Origin: Chlamydiota bacterium
GTDB taxonomy: Bacteria; Chlamydiota; Chlamydiia; Chlamydiales; JABDDJ01
Direction of reading: 5' to 3'
NCBI GenBank assembly: GCA_013287645.1
Contig: JABDDJ010000027.1
Location: 1 to 33,030, forward strand
Length of the DNA stretch: 33,030 nucleotides
In this document: in pieces, positions 1 to 7,357 of the stretch
How the letters are laid out: each line of letters starts with the position of its first letter
Numbering within the stretch: position 1 is the first letter of the stretch
Made by a program: the position numbers and the translations under genes
Notes under the pieces: model-generated
Database searches by the model: none
What the model was told of the DNA's origin: nothing
What the model saw: the letters and a program-made list of their open reading frames with translations, nothing else

Positions 1-84
1 TACTTCAGTGTAGTTGGTAACATTGTCGAATTTCAACTGCGCTTCCCCGTTCCAGTTTACCTGTCTCAACACTTTGGCTTTTGA
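1..84 (+). CDS. C-terminal end of a gene entering from the left edge (27 codons plus stop)
   Basis: Reading frame 1 is open from base 1 to a TGA at 82-84; the other two plus-strand frames stop within the first 20 bases. The peptide alternates polar and hydrophobic residues and ends in Phe, as the last strand of an outer-membrane beta-barrel protein does (HFGF-stop). That is only suggestive at this length. A minus-strand frame is also open from about base 80 to the edge, but has no ATG, only GTG or TTG, and no ribosome site. The family cannot be identified. Confidence 0.4.
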   Translation, partial: YFSVVGNIVEFQLRFPVPVYLSQHFGF

Positions 85-108
85 AATTTATGGGATCTCC
101 GCTATACT
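81..108 (+). promoter_or_regulatory. Putative sigma-70/sigma-66 promoter for greA
   Basis: TTGAAA (81-86) and TATACT (103-108) are separated by 16 bases, with the start codon 36 bases further on. Each hexamer matches the consensus at five of six positions. The -35 box overlaps the stop codon of the upstream gene. A GAGGA ribosome site lies at 130-134. Confidence 0.6.
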
Positions 109-143
109 CGTCACAAACATACAGATATTGAGGATTTTTTTTC

Positions 144-2315
144 ATGAGTTACTTGGAAGAAATTAGAAGCCAAATTAATTTAAGAGACTTTGCTAAGCTA
201 CTCGTCCTTTGGGAAGAATATGCTACCAACGACACCGTTGATGTAGATGAATACCTAGAAATTTTAAAAGTCATTAAAGCCTCCGATTTAGCCATCCCTT
301 TTGGCAAATATGTAGAGCATGGACTCCTTCTCTGGAACCTTATCGATGATCCACAGAAATCCTATGATGTCCTTAGACTCATCATCGACCTCCAAACAAC
401 AAATACTCCTACTCTCGCCGATATCGCCACAGATGTCCTGAAAAAGAAGTTCGTTAACGACCCCGAATACAACGAACGGATCCGCCTTTCTGGCCTCCGC
501 TCTCGACAAAACTTCCAAGGTGCCATCTCCAATTATGAACTGCTCGCACATATGAAGAAAGGAAACTTCGTCTTTCATACTGGCGGCTGGGATGCTGGTG
601 AAATCGCCGAAGTCTCTCAAGTGCGTGAACAGCTAGCCGTTGAATTCGAATTCGTGGCTGGCCGTAAGCACTTTACGTTTGTCAATGCCTTTAAAACACT
701 CATCCCTTTGCCCAACGAACACTTTCTAGCTCGTCGATTCTCTAATCCCGACCTCTTAGAACAGCAAGCACGCGATAATCCCAATGAGGTGATTCATGCT
801 CTGCTACGCGACTTAGGACCTTCGACAGCTACCGAAATCAAAGACGAACTGTGCGAACTGGTCATTCCAGAAAAAGATTGGACAAAATGGTGGCAATGGA
901 CCCGTTCTAAGCTAAAAAAAGATCCGTTTGTTGAAACACCTCAAACCCTGAAGCAGCCATTTTTACTGCGTAAAGCTGAGCTGACAGAGAAGGATATGCT
1001 TCAACAAGCTCTACAGCAGACTGTCACCCCTAATGAGATTATCCTTCAGTGCTATAATCTCGTTCGCGACATTCCAGCCGTCCTAAAGAACCCCGATGTC
1101 AATAAAATGTTGCGCAGCGCAATGCTAGGCTTACTCGAAAATCCCTCTGCAGATCCTGCAGTGGCCATTCAAGTCAGCATTTTCTTTGAAAATACCTTTA
1201 ATGAAACACTTGAAGAACGCAGCGTCGCAAGCCTAATTCAAAAAAATACTAATATTCCTGAGCTCATCGAGCAAATTGAAATTTTAGCTTACAAAAAACG
1301 AGCCTTGGTCGCCGTTCGAGAGCATCGGCAAGATGCAATTCCACTCTTTCTCCACCTCTTTAATGCCCTTACCAGCGCACCACTGCGCGAATATGTATTA
1401 AAAGAGCTCAATGAAGGCGAAGGAAAAGCTCCACTCTCTGATGTAATCAACGAACTCCTTCAGACTCCGACCAAAAATCCAGAGCTCTTTATCTGGTACT
1501 TCCAAAAGATCGTCAGCAAAGAGGGAAAAGATCTGCCCTTTAGCGACAGAGACAGCCAACACATCTTCTTCGAATCATTCCTAATACTCTTTAACTCTCT
1601 CGAACTTAAACTCGAGTATCGCGAACTCGTCAAAAAGATGTACGCTCTCCTTTCTGGTCAGCGCTTTGCCACTGTACGCCAACTCCTAGAGGGTACATCG
1701 CTCGAGTTTGTCAAAGAATACTTGCTACTCATTAGCAAATGCCAGACACTCAGCGATCACGACATCAAAATCCTACGGTCATTAGCAGAAGTCGTCCATC
1801 CTTCGTTAGCTTCTAAAAAGAAAACACGCGCCCAAAGCCTCACCGATGGCCACATTATCTGGTCCACCGAAGAGGGCTACCATAAGACAAAACAGCGTAT
1901 TCAAACCATTGGCACTGTCGAAATTATCGAAAATGCCCGCGAAATTGAAGCAGCCAGAGCACATGGAGACCTTAGAGAAAATTCTGAGTTCAAATTTGCC
2001 CTCGAACGGCGAGCGCATCTACAAGGTCAGCTCAAATTCCTCTCCGAGCAGCTTAATCGTGCCCGCATTATCACCAAAGATGATGTTAATCCCAACGAAG
2101 CTAGCATTGGAAGCTTGGCCACCATTAAGCAGAATGGAAAGCAAGAGACCCTTACCTACACTATCTTAGGACCTTGGGATGCAGATCCCGAAAAGGGAAT
2201 TCTCTCCTTCCAATCTCAACTTGCACAAGCTATAATGGGCCTAAAACGGGGAGATATCTTCCGCTTTAGAGATGAAGATTATACCCTAGTCGAACTCAAA
2301 ACAGTCTTCGATTAA
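144..2315 (+). CDS. greA: Transcription elongation factor GreA, chlamydial long form
   Basis: GreA binds backtracked RNA polymerase, enters the secondary channel and stimulates cleavage of the extruded RNA 3' end. The last 150 or so residues (from about 570) are a complete GreA: an N-terminal coiled coil with the tip motif GDLREN at 608-613, whose acidic residues position the catalytic metal, then a C-terminal FKBP-like domain that ends the protein. The first 565 or so residues are an extra, mostly helical region with no motif I recognise. Ordinary GreA is about 160 residues, so this 723-residue form is over four times longer. I know this architecture from Chlamydiae and it is the strongest taxonomic marker here. 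The start at 144 is supported by GAGGA 9 bases upstream. rdgB follows after 19 bases, so the two probably share a transcript. Confidence 0.93.
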   Translation: MSYLEEIRSQINLRDFAKLLVLWEEYATNDTVDVDEYLEILKVIKASDLAIPFGKYVEHGLLLWNLIDDPQKSYDVLRLIIDLQTTNTPTLADIATDVLKKKFVNDPEYNERIRLSGLRSRQNFQGAISNYELLAHMKKGNFVFHTGGWDAGEIAEVSQVREQLAVEFEFVAGRKHFTFVNAFKTLIPLPNEHFLARRFSNPDLLEQQARDNPNEVIHALLRDLGPSTATEIKDELCELVIPEKDWTKWWQWTRSKLKKDPFVETPQTLKQPFLLRKAELTEKDMLQQALQQTVTPNEIILQCYNLVRDIPAVLKNPDVNKMLRSAMLGLLENPSADPAVAIQVSIFFENTFNETLEERSVASLIQKNTNIPELIEQIEILAYKKRALVAVREHRQDAIPLFLHLFNALTSAPLREYVLKELNEGEGKAPLSDVINELLQTPTKNPELFIWYFQKIVSKEGKDLPFSDRDSQHIFFESFLILFNSLELKLEYRELVKKMYALLSGQRFATVRQLLEGTSLEFVKEYLLLISKCQTLSDHDIKILRSLAEVVHPSLASKKKTRAQSLTDGHIIWSTEEGYHKTKQRIQTIGTVEIIENAREIEAARAHGDLRENSEFKFALERRAHLQGQLKFLSEQLNRARIITKDDVNPNEASIGSLATIKQNGKQETLTYTILGPWDADPEKGILSFQSQLAQAIMGLKRGDIFRFRDEDYTLVELKTVFD

Positions 2316-2334
2316 TCCATACTAAGGAACTCCT

Positions 2335-2934
2335 ATGGAACTGGTCATCGCCACGAAAAATGTCCATAAAGCCAGGGAGTTCCGTGCCATGCTGCAGAAT
2401 ATCCCTCAGCTTGATATCGTAACCCTGCACGCCTTTCCGCAATACATTCCCCCTGAAGAAACCGGATATACTTTCCAAGAAAATGCCCAATCAAAGGCGG
2501 AGCATGCCGCACGCATACTCTCTAAATGGGTGCTTGCAGACGATTCAGGGCTTGTTGTACCAGCCCTTAAAGGAGAACCAGGTATACGATCAAGGCGTTA
2601 TGCCAGCGATTCAGCTACCGATGCTGAAAATAGAAAAAAGCTTCTTAAAGCCATGCAAAACCTCGCCGGAATCGAGCGCTCCGCCTATTTTGAGTGCGCA
2701 CTTTGCCTGGCCAATCCACAAGGAGTCCAAAAGGTAGTCACAGGTACTTGTGAAGGAGAAATTAGCGAAGAAGAGCACGGCAACAATGGGTTTGGCTATG
2801 ATGCAGTATTTTCAAAATATGATTATGGCGGAAAAACCTTTGCAGAACTTCCCGAAGAGGTAAAAAATAGAGTATCACACCGAGGAAAAGCCATTGAAAA
2901 AATGAGCTTGCACTTGCATGCGCTATCTCATTGA
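2335..2934 (+). CDS. rdgB: Non-canonical purine NTP pyrophosphatase (RdgB/HAM1)
   Basis: This house-cleaning enzyme hydrolyses dITP, ITP and XTP to monophosphates, keeping deaminated purines out of DNA and RNA. It has the family signature in order: TKNVHK at residues 7-12 (nucleotide-binding SxNxxK motif), ADDSGL with the catalytic Asp at 69, a GEPGIRSRRYA segment at 80-90, and GFGYD at 152-156. At 199 residues it has the usual length. An AAGGAA ribosome site lies 5 bases before the ATG. It is the second gene of the greA-rdgB-yacP run, and its last 17 bases overlap the next gene in another frame, so translation of the two is probably coupled. Confidence 0.93.
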   Translation: MELVIATKNVHKAREFRAMLQNIPQLDIVTLHAFPQYIPPEETGYTFQENAQSKAEHAARILSKWVLADDSGLVVPALKGEPGIRSRRYASDSATDAENRKKLLKAMQNLAGIERSAYFECALCLANPQGVQKVVTGTCEGEISEEEHGNNGFGYDAVFSKYDYGGKTFAELPEEVKNRVSHRGKAIEKMSLHLHALSH

Positions 2935-3544
2935 CGGCTATAACCTCATCTTCCGCACCCTCTCACCCATCAAAAACCTCTCCGATAGCCGTCAAATAAC
3001 CCTCAGCGAACTAAGCCAAAAGGTCACTGTATTAGGACTAGATGCTACAATCGTATTTGATGCACAATATACCCCTGAAGAGAGCAGTAGAGGACACTTT
3101 GGTAGCCTCGAAGTCCATTTTACAAGCTTTGGAGAGACTGCTGATCATTGGCTTATTCAGACCATTGAAGAGAGCTCAGAACCCTCTCAAATGACCATCA
3201 TTACGTCTGATAGACAACTAGGCGTAATAGCTAGTCGAATGGGAACCCATGTCGTTAAAGTTGAAGTATTTTTGGCGTGGTTAGAGAAACGCTGTAGAAA
3301 TAAACTCCATAAAGACCAAAAAAAGACGCTTAAAAAACAGGTAATAATACCTCCAACTAAGATCAAGAAGCCCTCAACACCCCCTCCCGAAGCAGCCATA
3401 GAAGAGTGGTTTGAGCACTATCATGAAGTGTTTTCTAAAGATCTTCTACCCCCAGAAACCCTTCCCGAAGAGAAGCCTATAGATCTGAACGAATACTACG
3501 AAAGAAAGTTCAAAGAAAGACTTGAGAAAAACGAACCAGATTAA
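2918..3544 (+). CDS. YacP/Rae1-like NYN-domain ribonuclease
   Basis: The N-terminus MRYLIDGYNLI, with Asp6 in a DGYN motif, is the hallmark of the NYN (YacP, PIN-like) nuclease fold. Further acidic positions typical of the metal site follow in VFDAQY and in the TIITSDRQLG segment near residue 90. Bacillus Rae1 of this family cleaves mRNA in the ribosome A site, but whether this protein does so is inference. After about residue 135 the sequence becomes Lys/Pro-rich and then acidic, ending in a charged helical tail of about 50 residues. The ATG lies inside rdgB with no clear Shine-Dalgarno sequence, suggesting translational coupling. The stop codon is one base from the convergent tRNA-Ala gene. 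Confidence 0.75.
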   Translation: MRYLIDGYNLIFRTLSPIKNLSDSRQITLSELSQKVTVLGLDATIVFDAQYTPEESSRGHFGSLEVHFTSFGETADHWLIQTIEESSEPSQMTIITSDRQLGVIASRMGTHVVKVEVFLAWLEKRCRNKLHKDQKKTLKKQVIIPPTKIKKPSTPPPEAAIEEWFEHYHEVFSKDLLPPETLPEEKPIDLNEYYERKFKERLEKNEPD

Positions 3545-3545
3545 T

Positions 3546-3618
3546 TGGAGCGTAACGGGGTCGAACCGTTGACCTCAACAATGCCATTGTTGCGCTCTAC
3601 CAACTGAGCTAACGCCCC
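3546..3618 (-). tRNA. tRNA-Ala (anticodon GGC)
   Basis: A 73-nt cloverleaf: acceptor GGGGCGT pairs with ACGCTCC (one G-U), discriminator A, D-arm GCTCAGTTGGTAGAGC, anticodon loop ATGGCAT with GGC read at 3585-3583, and T-loop TTCGACC. CCA is not encoded. It lies 66 bases downstream of the small secreted-protein gene on the same strand and meets the yacP stop head-on. Confidence 0.95.
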
Positions 3619-3684
3619 AAAACTGAACGACCTGAAGTTTACTCAGAAAGAGGATTTCCCTACAAGGAAAATCCTCCGAAACAC

Positions 3685-3945
3685 TTAGTAGAAATAGTAG
3701 TAAGTAGGAGCTTGAACATAGGTGCGGTATACAGGTACTGGTTGAGGAGCATAGTAGACAGGTGCAGGCTGAACATAGACAGGAACTGGTTGAGGAGCAT
3801 AGTAGAATTGAGGAGCAGGGCTAAAGACACGGGGAGTTAAGTTTAAGTTTAAGCCAAAGTGAAAATGCGATTTTGCTTCTAACTTTTGACCACCAAAGCA
3901 AAATAAAATTGCTAATACTGGAATAATAAATAAAATGTACTTCAT
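3685..3945 (-). CDS. Small secreted Tyr/Pro-rich repeat protein
   Basis: 86 residues. Residues 1-24 form a clear Sec signal peptide: MKYIL, a hydrophobic core, then a cut near LEA/KS. The mature part has the ten-residue unit YYAPQPVPVY twice, with further PQFYYAP, VYVQPAPV and YVQAPTYYYFY segments, so it is dominated by Tyr, Pro, Val and Gln with no acidic residues. At DNA level 22 bases are repeated exactly at 3737-3758 and 3785-3806. GAGG lies 8 bases before the ATG. I do not recognise a named family. Low-complexity Tyr/Pro tails of this kind are usually cell-surface or envelope-associated, which is inference. It could be co-transcribed with tRNA-Ala downstream. Confidence 0.8.
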   Translation of the reverse strand: MKYILFIIPVLAILFCFGGQKLEAKSHFHFGLNLNLTPRVFSPAPQFYYAPQPVPVYVQPAPVYYAPQPVPVYRTYVQAPTYYYFY

Positions 3946-4010
3946 ATAAATACCTCAAAATAAATAGGTTACGCTATTATCATAAGTGTTTATTCAATTA
4001 TTTAAAAGAG

Positions 4011-4083
4011 ATTTAAACGCAAAGACGCAAAGGCGCAAAGGAATTATTTTAATCTTTGCGGCTTTGCGACTTTGCGTTTAAAT
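4011..4083. repeat. Palindromic repeat, CGCAAAG family, copy 1
   Basis: Arms 4011-4040 and 4054-4083 pair at 28 of 30 positions around a 13-base loop. Each arm holds three CGCAAAG units spaced 8 bases apart. The only two mismatches are the single linker bases between units. The right arm contains the stop codon of the FkbM gene (4078-4080). The same element recurs at 7284-7353 and 27217-27307. Confidence 0.9.
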
Positions 4084-5145
4084 ATTAGGTACCGCCACAT
4101 AATTGAAGGTCCCCACAAACTCCATCGTGTACTTCAATTCGAAAATCAAGAATTTGAATATCTCTATCATTTTCTCGACACGATCAGGCTCATTGCGAGC
4201 CATAATCTCCAGTACAATCACTGGACGGCAGCGCCTGATAGTCTCTCTGGCACCATTCAGAACAAGAAACTCACAATTTTCTGCATCAATTTTTATCAAT
4301 GACACATTGACAAAATTCAAGCTATCTAACGTGGTCACAAATACTTGTGAACCACCTGTGCTCAAAGATGTTCCACCCTCATTTCCAGGAGGTGTTTGAA
4401 TTTCACCAATCCCTATCGCATCGCTTAGAGCACAGCGATAAGCCACTACATTTTTGCATTCATTGATTTGCAGGTTCATAATCAGTTCAGTATAGAGTTT
4501 TAGTTGAGGCTCAAAGGCGATTGTACTCCCCTCATCGCCCACAAGCAGCGACATGGATAACGTATGAATACCTATGTGAGCTCCCACGTCAATAGCAGTA
4601 GATCCTGGACGGATATATTTTCTTAAAAGAGCAGTAATTTCAGGTTCCCATTCACGCGACTGCTTGATCACATCCTTAATAAAATCAGGTATAAGATCTA
4701 TTAATAGCAGCCTATACCCGCTTCGGAGGACCTTATATTCTTTAATCGGAAAGTTTTTGAAATAGACAAAGTCCTCCGGAACGCCCCTGGACCTATGCGA
4801 AGACCCAGTATCGATCATAGTAAGATGTGACAGAATTACCTGCGGATCGGCAGGCTGAACCCTATAAGGAGTTTTGTAGTAATAATTGAAAACCGGCAGA
4901 GAGTTCTCTAAATTGGCTAAGGATAAAGCGACATCGCTAAACTGAGAAAGCATCTCAGGATACGCTGGGATATTCTTCACCTCATTTTCAAAAAAGCGAA
5001 TAATCCTCTCTCTCAAAGACTGAATCTCGAATCGAAAAAATAAATTCTTGTTTAAACGCATCGAACCGATTGCAGAATTCACCTGCTTTTCCAGCTTTTC
5101 GACCTCTAAGCTAATCTCTTGATGCTCTTTCTGCCACGATTCCAT
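4078..5145 (-). CDS. FkbM-family SAM-dependent methyltransferase
   Basis: 355 residues. From about residue 180 it is a class I methyltransferase of the FkbM type: AIDVGAHIGIHT (184-195) is the SAM-binding glycine loop, FEP at 211-213 ends the second strand and contacts the ribose, VTTLDSL (280-286) follows, and IKIDAENCEFLVLNGA (294-309) is the FkbM signature in which family members usually have DVEG. Here the Gly is Cys (AENCE), a small departure. Members methylate sugar hydroxyls or other small acceptors; the substrate here is unknown. The first 115 residues are charged and helical with no recognised domain. The start has GAGGAG just upstream. It lies 20 bases downstream of the 2H-repeat gene on the same strand, almost certainly one operon, and its stop codon is inside palindromic repeat copy 1. 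Confidence 0.85.
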   Translation of the reverse strand: MESWQKEHQEISLEVEKLEKQVNSAIGSMRLNKNLFFRFEIQSLRERIIRFFENEVKNIPAYPEMLSQFSDVALSLANLENSLPVFNYYYKTPYRVQPADPQVILSHLTMIDTGSSHRSRGVPEDFVYFKNFPIKEYKVLRSGYRLLLIDLIPDFIKDVIKQSREWEPEITALLRKYIRPGSTAIDVGAHIGIHTLSMSLLVGDEGSTIAFEPQLKLYTELIMNLQINECKNVVAYRCALSDAIGIGEIQTPPGNEGGTSLSTGGSQVFVTTLDSLNFVNVSLIKIDAENCEFLVLNGARETIRRCRPVIVLEIMARNEPDRVEKMIEIFKFLIFELKYTMEFVGTFNYVAVPNI

Positions 5146-5165
5146 TATCTCCTCATCGAAATGTC

Positions 5166-7220
5166 TTAACCGATTTTTCTAAATGCTAGTTGAAAGCTAC
5201 GATTTTCAAAAGGGTTCATCCCAAAAAGGTTCATGACAAATTCTTTCAAAAAGAATTGATTAACACAAATAACAAAAAAGTGCTCACCTGTTTTTGTGTC
5301 CTTTGTAATACTGTATTGAGCTGGAAATGCTATTTCTTGATCAAATTTTTCTTGTAATCGTTCAAAATTAATATTTTTATTAAATGGGTTATGGTGAGGT
5401 ATATCAGAAAAAACTTTAATATGTTGGGTTGTAGTACTTAATAATTCATAACCGAATGACTTAATAAAATTATTAAAATTTATGAGGGATGAAGAACTTA
5501 TACAAAGACCAGGAAAATAAAGAATACCATTGTTAATATAGTTTAATTGATATCTAAAAGGATTTATGTAAGCAAATTTTATAAATTTGTCCTCATCTAT
5601 CCCTGAAGAAAGCGTTTTTAATGGTATATTGAGAGTAACTTCATCTGCTTTATCTTTTTTGACCCGCTTTATACCCAAAGTTATATGGAAAGGAAATGTT
5701 TGAGGTAATCCATATTTTACTCTCAATTCTTGTAATTCAGGTGCTTCGACTTTCAGCAGTAAAATTTCAAAAACTCCTTTCCAATTAGGTGGATTAGCTT
5801 TTTCGAATTTTAGGGGTTTGAAAGAATGTTGTTTCCCTAATTTCGTGGGATGAATTTTATTTTTATATGTTACAAAATCTTTAGGAGAAATCAGAGAAAT
5901 ATGAGCACCTACAGAGTCTATTCTATTAAAAAATGGTGGCAACGAATATCCTAATTGATTCAATAGACCCTGAATTAGAGTATGTTGAATAAACACATCA
6001 TTAACTTTTAAATAGATAAAGTAACCGTTAGTTAATAAAACACCATTAAAATCAACGATTTGATCTTGTATAGTTTTAAAAATCAAATTAATGATACTTT
6101 CCTTGGTGGGATGAGTATCGATCGATCGTTCGGGTGCTACCTCTGGTGTGGTTTGGAATTCTGCAACATCATAATCACTAAAAGGAAAATCGGTCTTAAT
6201 ATAGTCAACCCATTTTCGCGTCCCTAAAACTATACTGTGGTCCTCTTTTAAAGGCTTTAAACCGATTGACTTTCTGATAGTATTAAAGGGAGTGGAATCA
6301 AAACACACAGCAACCTCTGATGTCCAAGGTTTTCTAGATGCATTAATATTATGTTTAAATTTAATTGGTATTAACTTTATTAACTTCTCATCTTTTTTTG
6401 AATAAATTGTTCGACCTTTGATCTCCCGACGAGAAATTATTTTAAAGTACTGGCTAGCGCTTTCATCCACTTCAGAAGGGATAAATCCTTCAGATTCAAT
6501 AAGAGGATTTAATTTTGTAAAGTGTTCAGCTTTAATTTCTAAGTCGAGACCTACAACATGATCGATCTCGTTTCGAAAATTAATCGTACCAATAATAGGT
6601 TTTTGCTTGAAAAGATCAAATATTTTATCTGAAAGCCTTGAGATTGCATCATCAATATCATTTTTTTCAAGCGTCAGTAATGCTTCCTCTTGGGAATGAT
6701 TACTAGACTCTTTTATTCCAATAATAATTTGGTAGTTCTCTTCAGAAGGATCTAACCAGAGATCATATCGAATGGCATCGAACCATTCTCTTTTTACTTC
6801 AAGTACAACTAGATCATAAATGCCTTTAGACCAAGCTATATCTCTTTGAATTTTAACTCTAACTACCTCTAACTTAATCTCAGAAGATAACGACTGCAAA
6901 TATTCGGCTGTCTCTTCTCGATACTCAGATTCTATTTCTTTTTTATCAAAAATTTTAAAGTGTGGTCCGCGTGGACTATCTATGAAATTGGGTACTTTAA
7001 AACCTGCTTTTTTAGCAATTTGTGAAAGTTTTTTAAACTCTTCTATATTTAACAAAATGTATGTATAACCAGCTCTTAGAGGAGTGCCATAATAATCACA
7101 CTTTAATTCCCCTATCAGCGGATTATCCCTTAAATATGTGCAAACCTGGCTACAAACATCAAAAAATATATCAGAATTGTGAACAGTAATGTGATTAGAA
7201 ACGGAAGAAGTAGTTGCCAT
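5166..7220 (-). CDS. Protein of four tandem 2H-phosphoesterase-like domains
   Basis: 684 residues, no close relative recognised. Reading it against itself gives four units of about 125 residues: roughly 45-172, 215-338, 392-520 and 562-684. Each has a strand-helix opening, a first H-x-[ST]-like motif after a GF or GY turn, and a second motif followed by Gly and basic residues. Only unit 3 keeps both: HISLI (440-444) and HITLG (512-516), the paired His-x-Ser/Thr signature of 2H phosphoesterases (RNA ligase/cyclic phosphodiesterase fold). The first motif reads HFKI, YFKI and HIKV in units 1, 2 and 4; the second reads QIIIG, SIVLG and SFQLA. By family knowledge unit 3 could hydrolyse a 2',3'-cyclic or 2'-5' phosphodiester; the rest may bind ligand. 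No signal peptide or membrane segment. GAGG lies 8 bases before the ATG. Markedly AT-richer than mreC next door. First gene of an operon with the FkbM methyltransferase. Confidence 0.7.
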   Translation of the reverse strand: MATTSSVSNHITVHNSDIFFDVCSQVCTYLRDNPLIGELKCDYYGTPLRAGYTYILLNIEEFKKLSQIAKKAGFKVPNFIDSPRGPHFKIFDKKEIESEYREETAEYLQSLSSEIKLEVVRVKIQRDIAWSKGIYDLVVLEVKREWFDAIRYDLWLDPSEENYQIIIGIKESSNHSQEEALLTLEKNDIDDAISRLSDKIFDLFKQKPIIGTINFRNEIDHVVGLDLEIKAEHFTKLNPLIESEGFIPSEVDESASQYFKIISRREIKGRTIYSKKDEKLIKLIPIKFKHNINASRKPWTSEVAVCFDSTPFNTIRKSIGLKPLKEDHSIVLGTRKWVDYIKTDFPFSDYDVAEFQTTPEVAPERSIDTHPTKESIINLIFKTIQDQIVDFNGVLLTNGYFIYLKVNDVFIQHTLIQGLLNQLGYSLPPFFNRIDSVGAHISLISPKDFVTYKNKIHPTKLGKQHSFKPLKFEKANPPNWKGVFEILLLKVEAPELQELRVKYGLPQTFPFHITLGIKRVKKDKADEVTLNIPLKTLSSGIDEDKFIKFAYINPFRYQLNYINNGILYFPGLCISSSSLINFNNFIKSFGYELLSTTTQHIKVFSDIPHHNPFNKNINFERLQEKFDQEIAFPAQYSITKDTKTGEHFFVICVNQFFLKEFVMNLFGMNPFENRSFQLAFRKIG

Positions 7221-7283
7221 TTTATTAACCTCGCATAAAAAAAGAGCAAGAATAACAGAATAAGAGAATAAAAGATAAGATCT

Positions 7284-7353
7284 AAATTAAACGCAAAGAC
7301 GCAAAGGCGCAAAGTTAAGTTTCTTTGCGCCTTTGCGTCTTTGCGTTTAATTT
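7284..7353. repeat. Palindromic repeat, CGCAAAG family, copy 2
   Basis: Perfect 31-bp inverted repeat (7284-7314 and 7323-7353) around an 8-base loop, again three CGCAAAG units at 8-base spacing per arm. It begins 4 bases after the mreC stop codon and runs to within 63 bases of the 2H gene start. On the plus strand seven T follow the stem; on the minus strand, the direction of the flanking genes, no U-tract follows. A terminator role for mreC is therefore possible but not typical. Confidence 0.92.
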
Positions 7354-7357
7354 TTTT

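Noticed and set aside
1..80. Minus-strand coding region entering the left edge
   Set aside because: The frame is open but begins only with GTG or TTG just after a stop and has no ribosome site; the plus-strand frame ending at 82-84 is the better reading.
4011..4083. CRISPR array, because of short regularly spaced repeats
   Set aside because: The units are 7 bases with one-base linkers and are mirrored in the second arm; there are no spacers and no cas genes.
7323..7357. Standard rho-independent terminator for mreC at palindrome copy 2
   Set aside because: The T-run follows the stem on the plus strand, whereas mreC and the next gene are on the minus strand, where no T-run follows; annotated as a repeat instead.
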